Positions 51,628 to 60,905 of a stretch of 64,000 nucleotides of DNA are shown here, piece after piece. The position numbers and the translations under genes are program-made. Positions within the stretch are counted from its first letter, which is position 1, and every line of letters begins with the position of its first letter. The notes below the pieces were generated by a model that was not told where the DNA came from, did not search any database, and worked only from the letters and a program-made list of their open reading frames with translations. The DNA is from Flavitalea sp966112615 (GTDB taxonomy: Bacteria; Bacteroidota; Bacteroidia; Chitinophagales; Chitinophagaceae): NCBI GenBank assembly GCA_966112615.1, contig CBHWDO010000015.1, forward strand, positions 1 through 64,000, given 5' to 3'.

Positions 51628-53535
51628 ATGAGTAATATAATTGAATTGATCTGGCTAGTACCATTGCTTCCACTCGTTGGATTTTTGATCAATGGTCTCG
51701 GGAGAAACAGTTTATCGAAATCTTTGGTAGGCATCATTGCCTGCGGAGTAATGCTGGCTTCATTCGTGATCAGCCTGCTTGCTTTTTTTGAAGTGAAAGG
51801 GGGTCATACTGCTGTGGTGAACCTTTTTGAATTCATCAAAGTTGGTAAGCTTGATATACCGTTTTCATTCCAGGTTGACCAGCTTTCATCTCTATTCCTG
51901 CTGATCATTACAGGGGTTGGTTTCCTGATCCACCTGTATTCCACTTCTTACATGAAAGAAGAAACGAGCTCTCACTATGCAAGGTATTTTGCATACCTGA
52001 ACCTGTTCGTATTCTCCATGTTGCTGCTGGTATTGGGAAGCAATTTCCTGATCATGTTCATTGGATGGGAAGGTGTTGGACTCTGTTCATATCTTCTCAT
52101 TGGTTACTGGTTCAAGAATACAGATTATACCAAGGCTGCAAAGAAAGCATTTGTGATGAACCGTATCGGGGACTTCGCTTTCCTGCTTGCCTTGTTCTGG
52201 ATGATCCAGCAATTTGGATCCCTGGGTTATGCTGAAGTATTTGGAAAAGCAGCTTCCTTACCGATGGGTTCTGCAATCCTTACTGGCATTACACTGTTGT
52301 TATTTGTAGGTGCTACTGGTAAGTCTGCACAGATTCCTTTGTATACCTGGCTGCCTGATGCGATGGCGGGTCCTACTCCGGTTTCTGCACTGATCCACGC
52401 TGCAACGATGGTAACTGCTGGTATCTACATGATTGCAAGAAGCAATGTGATGTTCACCCTGGCTCCTGTTACCCAGAATGTTGTGGCAATCATCGGGCTT
52501 GCTACTGCAATCCTTGCTGCAACCATTGCACTGAAGCAGAATGATATTAAAAAAGTATTGGCTTATTCAACAGTTAGCCAGTTAGGTTATATGTTCCTTG
52601 GTCTGGGTGTAGGAGCTTATACTGGTGCAGTGTTCCATGTAATGACACATGCATTTTTCAAAGCCTTGTTATTCCTTGGTGCAGGTTCAGTAATTCATGC
52701 AATGCACCATGAGCAGGATATCAGGCAGATGGGTGGATTGAAAAAACACCTTCCAATTACTCATATTACATTCTTACTGGGATGTATCGCGATTGCAGGT
52801 ATTCCTCCATTCTCAGGATTCTTTTCAAAAGATGAGATCCTCGCAGGAGCTTTCTCTAAAAATATAGTTTACTGGATCATTGGAGTGATTGGTGCGATGA
52901 TGACGGCTTTCTATATGTTCCGTTTGTATGCCACTACATTCCTTGGAAAATTCAGGGGTACTCACGAACAGGAACATCACCTGCATGAAAGCCCGATCAG
53001 TATGACACTTCCTTTGATCGTGCTGGCAATTCTTTCTGTTGTAGCTGGGTTTGTTGGAATTCCGGAAGTCTTTGCTCCAAATGCGCATGCGTTGGAACAT
53101 TTCCTGGAACCGATCTTCGCTCCGTCGAATAAACTGGCAGCAGCACATCATATTGATCATTCAACTGAATATATGCTGATGGGTGCTTCGGTAGCCCTTG
53201 CACTGATCGCTGCAGTATATGCCTGGATCAAGTTCAGCAAGCATCCGGAGATCGAAGAACCAACTGGTCTGGGTAAGACCCTTGCCAACAAGTGGTATGT
53301 TGATGAGATCTATGACACCATCATTGTAAAACCTGTAAATGCATTTGGAAAAGTGTTGAATATCCAGGTTGAAAAGAACCTGATCGACTGGATGGTAAAT
53401 GGTGTTGGTAAAGCTGTGAACTATGGAGGCCGCCAGTTAAGATGGTTACAAAGCGGACAGGTTGGAAGTTATGTGCTGCTGATGGTATTGAGTATCCTGG
53501 CATTCTTTGCATTACAAATCCTGACTAAAAAATAA
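51628..53535 (+). CDS. nuoL: NADH-quinone oxidoreductase subunit L
   Basis: Large antiporter-like subunit (635 residues) with about 15 or 16 helices and a long lateral helix near the C-terminus. Conserved motifs: FIGWEGVGLCSYLLIGYW, GATGKSAQIPLYTWLPDAMAG, HAATMVTAGIYMIAR, AYSTVSQLGYMFLGLG and HAFFKALLFLGAGS. It forms the distal proton channel. nuoM follows after 45 bases. Confidence 0.97.
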   Translation: MSNIIELIWLVPLLPLVGFLINGLGRNSLSKSLVGIIACGVMLASFVISLLAFFEVKGGHTAVVNLFEFIKVGKLDIPFSFQVDQLSSLFLLIITGVGFLIHLYSTSYMKEETSSHYARYFAYLNLFVFSMLLLVLGSNFLIMFIGWEGVGLCSYLLIGYWFKNTDYTKAAKKAFVMNRIGDFAFLLALFWMIQQFGSLGYAEVFGKAASLPMGSAILTGITLLLFVGATGKSAQIPLYTWLPDAMAGPTPVSALIHAATMVTAGIYMIARSNVMFTLAPVTQNVVAIIGLATAILAATIALKQNDIKKVLAYSTVSQLGYMFLGLGVGAYTGAVFHVMTHAFFKALLFLGAGSVIHAMHHEQDIRQMGGLKKHLPITHITFLLGCIAIAGIPPFSGFFSKDEILAGAFSKNIVYWIIGVIGAMMTAFYMFRLYATTFLGKFRGTHEQEHHLHESPISMTLPLIVLAILSVVAGFVGIPEVFAPNAHALEHFLEPIFAPSNKLAAAHHIDHSTEYMLMGASVALALIAAVYAWIKFSKHPEIEEPTGLGKTLANKWYVDEIYDTIIVKPVNAFGKVLNIQVEKNLIDWMVNGVGKAVNYGGRQLRWLQSGQVGSYVLLMVLSILAFFALQILTKK

Positions 53536-53580
53536 ATGAGTTAAGCTGTGGGAATTTCTGCAGCCCTTAAAATATCAAAA

Positions 53581-55047
53581 ATGATTCCAGTTCTATTGAT
53601 AGTTATTCCGTTGCTGAGTGGATTACTTACATTCTTCATTCAATCGGAACGTTCTGCACGGTCATGGGCTTTTATTTCATCCCTTGGAACACTGGCGATC
53701 TCATTATTGGGACTCACCATCATGAACCAGCCACAATACCTGCAGGCAACTGCTGAGTGGATGCCTTCACTGGGAAGTAATTTCGCTGTATCGCTCGATG
53801 GAATGGGCCAGTTACTTTGTCTGTTAACCGCCATTGCGTTCCCGCTGGTATTCCTGGCAACCTGGAATTCATCATATAAAAAACCAGGAAGTTTCTTTGC
53901 CCTCATGCTTTTATCGCAGGCAGGTTTAATGGGTGTTTTCCTTTCAGTTGATGCATTGTTATTTTACTTCTTCTGGGAACTTGCATTGATCCCTGCATAT
54001 TTTCTCTGCTCAATCTGGGGTGGTGAAAGAAGGATCGCTGTTACATTCAAATTCTTTGTCTACACATTCGTGGGTTCTTTACTGATGCTTGTTGGTATCA
54101 TTTACCTGTATACCAAAACTCCGGATCAGTCATTTGCCCTGACATCATTTTATAAAACAATCCTTGCACCAAGAGAGCAGGCATGGGTATTCTGGTTATT
54201 CTTTATTGCGTTTGCGATCAAGATGCCAATATTTCCATTTCATACCTGGCAGCCTGATGCATACGAACAATCACCTACAGCAACAACCATGATCCTGAGT
54301 GGAGTGATGGTTAAGATGGGTGTGTTCGCAGTGATCAGGTGGCTGGTACCGGTTCTTCCTATCGCATCATGGGCATGGGGTGATACTGTATCGATCCTTT
54401 GTGTTACAGGAATGATCTACGCTTCCTTGATAGCCATGAGACAGGATGATATCAAACGACTGATCGCCTATTCTTCCATTGCGCACATCGGATTGATGGG
54501 GCTGGCCATTTTCGCTACCAACAATACCGGTATGCAGGGAGTGATGATCCAGATGTTTAACCACGGTATCAACATCATAGGATTGTGGATCGTAGTTGAA
54601 CTGATCGAAAGACAATACGGAACCAGGAAGATGAGTGAACTGGGTGGAATTGCGCAAACATCACCGGTACTTGCAATATTGCTAGTGATCGTTGCATTGG
54701 CGAATATTGCACTTCCACTGACTAACGGTTTCATTGGTGAATTCCTGATGTTCAATGGAGTGTTCAATTCAGGTGTTACAAAATACAGTGGAGTATTTGC
54801 TACGCTTGCAGTGATCACCGTGATCCTTTCTGCAGTGTACACCCTGAACATGATCTCAAAGATCTTTTACGGAAATACAAGTAACCTGACTGCATCAGGA
54901 AAAGATATTGTTTTCAATGAGAAACTGGTGTTGTCAATTGTGGTGGTGCTCATACTGGTAATTGGTGTTTATCCAAAGCCGATGCTTGAGCTTACACAAT
55001 CAACCGTAGATGCAGTATTATCAAGAATGATCACTAAACATCCTTAG
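53581..55047 (+). CDS. nuoM: NADH-quinone oxidoreductase subunit M
   Basis: Antiporter-like membrane subunit (488 residues). Motifs: FFWELALIPAYFLCSIWGG, KMPIFPFHTWQPDAYEQSPT, MVKMGVFAVIRW, LIAYSSIAHIGLMGLAIFA and MFNHGINIIGLW. ATG 53581 (MIPVLLIVIPLL) is chosen over an in-frame GTG 11 codons upstream, as it places the first helix at the N-terminus. Confidence 0.96.
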   Translation: MIPVLLIVIPLLSGLLTFFIQSERSARSWAFISSLGTLAISLLGLTIMNQPQYLQATAEWMPSLGSNFAVSLDGMGQLLCLLTAIAFPLVFLATWNSSYKKPGSFFALMLLSQAGLMGVFLSVDALLFYFFWELALIPAYFLCSIWGGERRIAVTFKFFVYTFVGSLLMLVGIIYLYTKTPDQSFALTSFYKTILAPREQAWVFWLFFIAFAIKMPIFPFHTWQPDAYEQSPTATTMILSGVMVKMGVFAVIRWLVPVLPIASWAWGDTVSILCVTGMIYASLIAMRQDDIKRLIAYSSIAHIGLMGLAIFATNNTGMQGVMIQMFNHGINIIGLWIVVELIERQYGTRKMSELGGIAQTSPVLAILLVIVALANIALPLTNGFIGEFLMFNGVFNSGVTKYSGVFATLAVITVILSAVYTLNMISKIFYGNTSNLTASGKDIVFNEKLVLSIVVVLILVIGVYPKPMLELTQSTVDAVLSRMITKHP

Positions 55048-55066
55048 GATAGCGTAATAAAAGATT

Positions 55067-56452
55067 ATGAATGCAATTCTTCTTTCTGCTGTTTGGGGCG
55101 TTGTAATGATGTTCACCGGAGTGTTCAATAAGAACAAGGGTGTAACACATGGCATGGCCATCGCAGGTATTGTCTTATTATTTGTAATGAACATTCTTGA
55201 ACTTGGAGGCACACAACTGATCCATGTTGATACAAGAGGAATGTTGTCGTTCGATACATTTGGTTTATTATTCAATGCGATCGCATTCTTCAGTGTATTT
55301 CTCTACTTTCTTTTGTCAGGAAAGGCAATGGAAGAGGTAGGAAATCACCTGGCTGAATATTATGCACTGATCTTCTTTATACTGTGTGGTGTTGCGGTTT
55401 CATCATCATTCAGCAGTCTGTTGATGTTATTCCTCGGGATCGAGATCATATCTATTCCATTATACATTCTTACCGGTACTGATAAAAGAAACCTGAAGAG
55501 TAATGAAGCTTCACTGAAATATTTCCTGATGGGATCCTTCTCAACAGGATTAATGCTGATGGGTATTACACTGGTGTATGGCGCCAAAGGAAGTTTTAAT
55601 ATCAGTGATGTTGCGATCACTTCAAATGTATTGACACCGTTAATGGGTGCCGGTATTGTTTTGCTGATCGTTTCACTGGCTTTTAAAGTATCAGCCGCTC
55701 CATTCCATTTCTGGACACCTGATGTGTATGATGGTGCACCAACTGTATTTACTTCTTTCATGGCTACTATTGTAAAAGCTGCAGCATTTATCGCTTTTAT
55801 CAGGTTGTTCAAATCCAGTTTTGGTGAAGTGAAGGGGCAGTGGCAATTGATTGTTGCGATCATCACAGCACTGACATTATTCATAGGAAACATCACTGCA
55901 GTATTCCAGCAGAGCGTAAAGAGAATGCTTGCCTATTCCAGTATTGCGCAGGCAGGCTTTATGATGTTTGCCATTGTTGCACTTAACAACAGGGCAGTAG
56001 AAGGTATGATCTTCTATGCTGCAGCTTATTGCATTGCAACAATCGGGGTTTTTGCTGTATTGTTACAAATGAAAGACTTCACTTACGAGGGATTTAATGG
56101 GCTGGCAAAACAACAGCCTGTACTCGCAGCTACCGCCACCGTTTTTCTTCTTTCACTGGCAGGAATTCCTGCAACAGCGGGTTTTATGGCTAAATTTTAT
56201 ATGCTCTCAGCTGCTGTAGAAAGTGGAAATCTTCTTTGGCTGGTAGTGCTTGGGGTATTGTTTGCAGCAGTAAGTGCGTACTATTATTTTAAGGTCATCC
56301 AGGCAATGTATTTTAAGGAAGGCGAAGCGCAGGAAATCACGGTCAGTTCAGGTTTCAAGGGCTTGCTGATCATCACTGCAGCTGTTGTTGTATTGCTGGG
56401 AATTTTCCCTGAATGGCTAACTGGCTTCCTGTATTATTTTGTTGCTGTTTAG
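55067..56452 (+). CDS. nuoN: NADH-quinone oxidoreductase subunit N
   Basis: Third antiporter-like membrane subunit (461 residues). Motifs: FLGIEIISIPLYILTGTDKRN, NEASLKYFLMGSFSTGLMLMG, SAAPFHFWTPDVYDGAPT, KRMLAYSSIAQAGFMMFA and AGIPATAGFMAKFYML. Last gene of the nuo operon, followed 21 bases later by an intrinsic terminator. Confidence 0.97.
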   Translation: MNAILLSAVWGVVMMFTGVFNKNKGVTHGMAIAGIVLLFVMNILELGGTQLIHVDTRGMLSFDTFGLLFNAIAFFSVFLYFLLSGKAMEEVGNHLAEYYALIFFILCGVAVSSSFSSLLMLFLGIEIISIPLYILTGTDKRNLKSNEASLKYFLMGSFSTGLMLMGITLVYGAKGSFNISDVAITSNVLTPLMGAGIVLLIVSLAFKVSAAPFHFWTPDVYDGAPTVFTSFMATIVKAAAFIAFIRLFKSSFGEVKGQWQLIVAIITALTLFIGNITAVFQQSVKRMLAYSSIAQAGFMMFAIVALNNRAVEGMIFYAAAYCIATIGVFAVLLQMKDFTYEGFNGLAKQQPVLAATATVFLLSLAGIPATAGFMAKFYMLSAAVESGNLLWLVVLGVLFAAVSAYYYFKVIQAMYFKEGEAQEITVSSGFKGLLIITAAVVVLLGIFPEWLTGFLYYFVAV

Positions 56453-56472
56453 TATAAATATTTAGTTGATAG

Positions 56473-56503
56473 ATGGAGCCCACAGCGGCTCCATTTTTAT
56501 TTT
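56473..56503 (+). terminator. intrinsic terminator of the nuo operon
   Basis: Perfect 8-bp stem (ATGGAGCC with GGCTCCAT), six-base loop and a TTTTTATTTT tract directly after. It separates nuoN from the ABC permease gene, which therefore needs its own promoter in 56504-56573. Confidence 0.9.
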
Positions 56504-56573
56504 ACTGCAGTTAAGACCTGCCACTTATCATTTTCTGGCTTCTTTGCGAAATTCTTTTTATAATTTTCCTGAT

Positions 56574-57851
56574 ATGAAATTGCTGGATACCCTAACTCTT
56601 TCTTTTAATACGATCAGAAGCAACAGGCTTCGGACAGGCATCACTGTAGCCATTATTGCATTTGGTATCATGGCGCTGGTAGGAATCAAGACTGCCATTG
56701 AAGCTATGCAACAAAAGTTTACAGAGAGTTTTTCCTCTATGGGTGCTTATGGATTTTCTATCAGGAACCAGGAGAGAAGGATCTTTGGTGGCGGTGGTCC
56801 GCAGGTTAAGAAAGAAAAGAAAGGAAAGAAGAAAGAGCGCAAGAGTAATTATGGAAAGATCATCACCAGGCAACAGGCCGAAGATTTCAAAGCAGGGTTT
56901 AATTTTCCGGCAAGGGTTTCCATCAATGTATTTGGAAATGGCAATGCGGTGATATCTTCAGGAAGTAAAAAGACCAATCCAAATATCAGGGTGTATGGTG
57001 GTGATGAAAATTATATAGAGCAGAACGGATATAATATTCTTCATGGAAGAAACTTCAGCAACCTTGATGTTCAATCAGGAAGAAATGTATGTATCATAGG
57101 TTCAGATATTGCCGACAGGTTTTTTGGGAAGAATCATGAGAGAGCCATCGACAAGATCATCAAAGTAAATAATATTCCCTACAGGGTAATTGGAACCCTT
57201 GATTCAAAAGGTTCTACACTAGGAATGAACAGGGATGCGCTTGTGGTTACTACTTACACCAATGTTGTACGGTTCATCAACAATGATCCTAATAATTCAT
57301 TCAATATCCAGGTTAAAGTAAATGATATCAAAAACCTGGAAGCAGCGATTGGTGAATCAACTGCATTATTCAGGAAAGTCAGGAAACTGAACATCACGGA
57401 AGATGATAATTTCTCCATTGACAAGAGTGATAAGTTTGTAGAGATGTTGTTGAGTCAGCTTAGCTACCTTACCGGTGCAGCAGTTGTAATTGGATTTATT
57501 ACTTTGATCGGTGCTGCCATCGGGTTAATGAATATTATGCTCGTGGCTGTTACGGAGAGAACAAAAGAGATAGGCCTGGTAAAAGCCATTGGAGGCCAGC
57601 AGCGAAATGTTCGTCAGCAATTTTTGTTTGAAGCCATTCTCATCAGCTTACTAGGTGCCTTATTTGGAGTGATACTTGGAGTTCTGGTAGGAAACAGTTT
57701 CTCGATGGTGCTCAATACAGGCTTTGTAGTGCCCTGGAATTGGATGATCCTTGGAATTGTTATCTGTTCGGTAGTTGGATTGCTGGCAGGGCTTTATCCG
57801 GCATTTAAAGCAGCGAGGTTGAATCCGATTGAGGCGTTGAGGTATGAGTAG
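56574..57851 (+). CDS. MacB/FtsX-type ABC transporter permease
   Basis: Permease subunit of 425 residues: a first helix after LSFNTIRSNRLRTGITVAIIAFG (about 10-35), a periplasmic MacB core domain (about 45-295) with IGSDIADRFFG and INNIPYRVIGTL-like segments, and three C-terminal helices forming the FtsX domain (TERTKEIGLVKAIGGQQRNV; GLYPAFKAARLNPIEALRYE). A Lys-rich insert (about 80-95) follows the first helix. No ATPase or membrane-fusion partner is adjacent. ATG 56574 is selected because the longer frame overlaps the nuo terminator. A repeat array starts at the stop codon. Confidence 0.92.
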   Translation: MKLLDTLTLSFNTIRSNRLRTGITVAIIAFGIMALVGIKTAIEAMQQKFTESFSSMGAYGFSIRNQERRIFGGGGPQVKKEKKGKKKERKSNYGKIITRQQAEDFKAGFNFPARVSINVFGNGNAVISSGSKKTNPNIRVYGGDENYIEQNGYNILHGRNFSNLDVQSGRNVCIIGSDIADRFFGKNHERAIDKIIKVNNIPYRVIGTLDSKGSTLGMNRDALVVTTYTNVVRFINNDPNNSFNIQVKVNDIKNLEAAIGESTALFRKVRKLNITEDDNFSIDKSDKFVEMLLSQLSYLTGAAVVIGFITLIGAAIGLMNIMLVAVTERTKEIGLVKAIGGQQRNVRQQFLFEAILISLLGALFGVILGVLVGNSFSMVLNTGFVVPWNWMILGIVICSVVGLLAGLYPAFKAARLNPIEALRYE

Positions 57852-57919
57852 AGGAGATGAGGAGATGAGGAGGTGAGGAGGTGAGGAAGGGGAGTTGGGA
57901 GTTAGGAGTTGGGAGTTGG
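57852..57919 (+). repeat. 8-bp then 7-bp purine array at the ABC permease gene end
   Basis: GGAGATGA twice, GGAGGTGA twice, then 7-bp GGAGTTG/GGAGTTA units, starting one base after the stop codon. The 8-bp unit is the reverse complement of that at 4-75, in the same orientation relative to its gene. Confidence 0.85.
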
Positions 57920-57975
57920 GACTCCCGGGCAGAACGCCCGAAGGGCGGGCTGAACGCAGAAACCCTGGGTTTAGA
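57918..57975 (+). repeat. second GGGCTGAAC/hairpin mosaic
   Basis: GGGCAGAAC, hairpin CGCCC-GAA-GGGCG, GGGCTGAAC, then AAACCC-T-GGGTTT. Word order and hairpin style match the mosaic at 8716-8945, although the hairpin sequences differ. Confidence 0.65.
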
Positions 57976-57997
57976 TTTTACAAATGAATTGAAATAA

Positions 57998-58019
57998 GAA
58001 GGGGGCATCTGCCCCCTTC
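57998..58019. terminator. hairpin between convergent permease and metalloprotease genes
   Basis: Perfect 10-bp stem GAAGGGGGCA with TGCCCCCTTC and a two-base loop. On the minus strand it is followed by TTATTTC, a weak T tract; on the plus strand by the 9-bp array. Probable terminator, mainly for the metalloprotease transcript. Confidence 0.6.
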
Positions 58020-58102
58020 CATGTATTCCATGTATTCCGTGTATTCCGCGTATTCCGTGTATTCCGCGTATTCTGTGTATTCCGCGTATTCCATGTATTC
58101 TA
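58020..58102 (-). repeat. 9-bp GTATTCCGT/GTATTCCGC array at the metalloprotease gene end
   Basis: About nine units of 9 bp (GTATTCCAT, GTATTCCGT, GTATTCCGC, GTATTCTGT). The last unit contains the stop codon of the minus-strand metalloprotease gene. Same family as 11641-11720. Confidence 0.85.
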
Positions 58103-60625
58103 GATTTTTAACGCCCTCGAGATCCTATCCACAAGGTCTTCAAGGTGGTACTTCGTGACCTTATCGCTATACACCGGAATGGCTGATTGCAGCTCATTTC
58201 TAAGAGATCGTAAGGTGCCTTTTGCAATCGAAGTGATATCTGTTTTCCTTGGATCAAAAGGAGGTCCGAAACTAATGATGATACCTCCACCGGTTGGTGC
58301 CTGTGGAACCGGGTTGATCAGGTTGATCAGTTTATCAACATAAGATTTTTGAAGGGTCCTTTTATAGATATCCAGGTTCCTGCGAACAGTTACCTCACTA
58401 AACAGCATCTTTTTCACATCATCCATATAATCTTCAAGTTTATATGCCTGCTCACTTCTTAAAGAAGCATAGGTAATCCTCTGGAGTTTGGAGGTCGACA
58501 TAAGATTAGCCAATGCTGATTCCTGGATACTCATTACATCATCCGAGGTGGGGGCCGAGATCCTTTCCAGGATCTTCTTATCCAGCAACCAGTAAGGATT
58601 GTCGAATAACTGCTTCTGGATGAATTGCAATGCCTCTTTTTGCTGATTCTTATCAACAACCGAATAGATCCCTCCCTCCTGGTTCATGTTCTTTTCATTG
58701 GTCTCGATACCACCAATATTGGTCAGGACATGCCTGATATAGTTTCTATATTGCGATAGAACCTGGTCGTATGCACTGCGCAGATTGGTGTAATCCTTTC
58801 CGTCTTCTTTCATCCATTCAGGTAAATTGGGCAGGATCCTTTTCAGGTTCCTGATACCATATTCAGATGCTTTCATCGAGTTATCTCCCAGGTCCTCAGT
58901 TTGGGCTCTTGGATCCATTCCATCTGCATGTATGAACCTTAACCTCGGATTTGAAGCATTCTTCGTAACCAGTTTATCCAGGTATTCTTTTTCCTGTTGT
59001 TCGGTCATGCCCGGCAAAGGTTTATATCCCCATTCGATCGACCAGAGATCATAATCGTTGATGCGTGGGTAGATGCCCTCCGGACCAACTTTATCTTCCG
59101 GCTGGGCAACATAATTGAAACGGGCATAATCCATGATGGAAGCTGTATGTCCATGAGTTTTGAGCCATTCACGGTCGCGCAGCTTTTCAACAGGTGTTGC
59201 ATTGGAAGCGCCCATATTATGTGGTAATCCCAGGGTATGACCTACTTCATGGGAAGAAACAAACCGGATCAATTGACCCATTAGTGAATCCTCGATCTGC
59301 GGCTTTCTTGCTCTTGGATCAACGGCACCGGCCTGCACGAGGTACCAGTTTCTAAGTAATCGCATTACGTTATGGAACCAGTTGATATGTGATTCCAGGA
59401 TCTCACCGCTCCTGGGGTCATGAACATGAGGTCCCTGGGCATTTTCAACGTCGGATGGTTTATACACAATGGCCGAATACCGGGCATCATTGAGGCTCCA
59501 GGTAGAATCTTCCTGTGGTGTAGGAGCCATCCTGGCCATAATAGCATTTTTAAAGCCTGCTTTTTCAAATGCTTTTTGCCAGTCGTTCACTCCCTGGATC
59601 AGGTAAGGAACCCATTTAGCGGGTGTTGTAGGGTCAACATAGAAAACAATTGGCTTGACAGGTTCAACCAGTTTACCTTTCTTGAAATCTTCCAGGTCTT
59701 CAGGTTTTACTTCGAGTTTCCAGCGTGTGATCATACTGATGTTTTTCACACCCTGCGGATCTGCATCGAAGTCGGTAAATGAGGTAGTAAAATAAGCTAC
59801 CCTGTCATCATAATACCTTGGTTTCATTGGAACTGCAGGCAGCAACAGAATGGAAGTATTCAATTCAAATGTTGCGAAACCTGCAGGCTGTGCATTAGCG
59901 CCGGAAGGGCCCATCGAAATTGAAGCAGAACGGCTGTAAGTTTTGACAGTCCTGATCTCTGTATTGATAGGATAGCTTCTTACATCTGCGATATAAGACC
60001 GGTCATTTTGTAATCCTCCGATCCTCAACGCTGATTTCACACTTGGAGCAAAGAAAAAAATGTCATTGTCGTTGTTCATGAAATCGGTCATATCCAAAAC
60101 GTAACCAGTACTGTCTTTGGAGAAAGCCTTGATCTCGAAAGCAGCGGCAATAGGCTGAATATTGGAGTTCATCACAGATTTATACATAGGTGATGAGGAG
60201 TCCTTGGCATAAACAGAATATGAAATATTCCGCAGGAAGATGCGGTTATTCGGACCCTTTTCAAAACGGATCACATTCTGATTGATCTCATCTCCTGCAT
60301 ACCCGAAAAATCCAGCACGGGTATTTGCGGGTGCTTTAGAAATACGGTTCACTACCAATATATCCCGAAAGAAGAGGCTGTCGCTTATTTCGAAATAATA
60401 TTTGTCTTCCACTTTATGGACGCTAAAAAGGCCTTTTTGAGAGATCGCTTTATCGGTCACGATATCTTTAAAAGCTTTAGGTCCTGACTTGTTAGTAGTG
60501 GAAGCAGGGGGCGGAACATTCGCAGGAGGTACGGTAGGAGGAGCAGGCTTGTTTTGTGCCATTGCTCCTGTTGATAAAAAGCCGGTCAGAAAGAATAACT
60601 TTCCGAACATTTTGATTTTATTCAT
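58100..60625 (-). CDS. secreted zinc-dependent metalloprotease (DUF5117/DUF5118 type)
   Basis: Exported 841-residue protein with a signal peptide (about 1-23, ending GAMAQ) and a Pro-rich linker (25-45). The catalytic site is HEVGHTLGLPHNMG at about 455-470, an extended HExxHxxGxxH zinc motif of the metzincin type, followed by a Met-turn-like SIMDYARFNY. The regions before and after resemble the DUF5118/DUF5117/DUF4953 layout common in Bacteroidota. The substrate is unknown. The stop codon lies in a 9-bp repeat array. Confidence 0.92.
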   Translation of the reverse strand: MNKIKMFGKLFFLTGFLSTGAMAQNKPAPPTVPPANVPPPASTTNKSGPKAFKDIVTDKAISQKGLFSVHKVEDKYYFEISDSLFFRDILVVNRISKAPANTRAGFFGYAGDEINQNVIRFEKGPNNRIFLRNISYSVYAKDSSSPMYKSVMNSNIQPIAAAFEIKAFSKDSTGYVLDMTDFMNNDNDIFFFAPSVKSALRIGGLQNDRSYIADVRSYPINTEIRTVKTYSRSASISMGPSGANAQPAGFATFELNTSILLLPAVPMKPRYYDDRVAYFTTSFTDFDADPQGVKNISMITRWKLEVKPEDLEDFKKGKLVEPVKPIVFYVDPTTPAKWVPYLIQGVNDWQKAFEKAGFKNAIMARMAPTPQEDSTWSLNDARYSAIVYKPSDVENAQGPHVHDPRSGEILESHINWFHNVMRLLRNWYLVQAGAVDPRARKPQIEDSLMGQLIRFVSSHEVGHTLGLPHNMGASNATPVEKLRDREWLKTHGHTASIMDYARFNYVAQPEDKVGPEGIYPRINDYDLWSIEWGYKPLPGMTEQQEKEYLDKLVTKNASNPRLRFIHADGMDPRAQTEDLGDNSMKASEYGIRNLKRILPNLPEWMKEDGKDYTNLRSAYDQVLSQYRNYIRHVLTNIGGIETNEKNMNQEGGIYSVVDKNQQKEALQFIQKQLFDNPYWLLDKKILERISAPTSDDVMSIQESALANLMSTSKLQRITYASLRSEQAYKLEDYMDDVKKMLFSEVTVRRNLDIYKRTLQKSYVDKLINLINPVPQAPTGGGIIISFGPPFDPRKTDITSIAKGTLRSLRNELQSAIPVYSDKVTKYHLEDLVDRISRALKI

Positions 60626-60905
60626 CCGGGGGTTATTTTTAAAATTAGGGTCTAAATAAACAGAAAGAAATTCAAATGGATTTTGAAATTATATAAATTG
60701 TCGGGGAGACATAAAGTTTGCCAGTAATGGTTAAAAAATGTAATAGCAATATTTAATGTTATACTATTAGAATTTCCTTATCTTGGTGCCCTTGTAAAAT
60801 TTTTCTAATCAAATGTTCATCTACAAAGGACTTTTTGTGTAGAATTGTACGGCTTAATTTTTATCTACTCATAGTTAAAATTTTAAACACTAAAAACAAA
60901 CAATC
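60626..60905. other. divergent spacer between metalloprotease and exbB
   Basis: An AT-rich 280-base spacer with no open frame. Toward exbB a possible weak promoter is TTTTTG near 60832-60837 followed 17 bases later by TAATTTTT; it is not a full TAnnTTTG match. I see no RNA gene or repeat. Confidence 0.3.
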
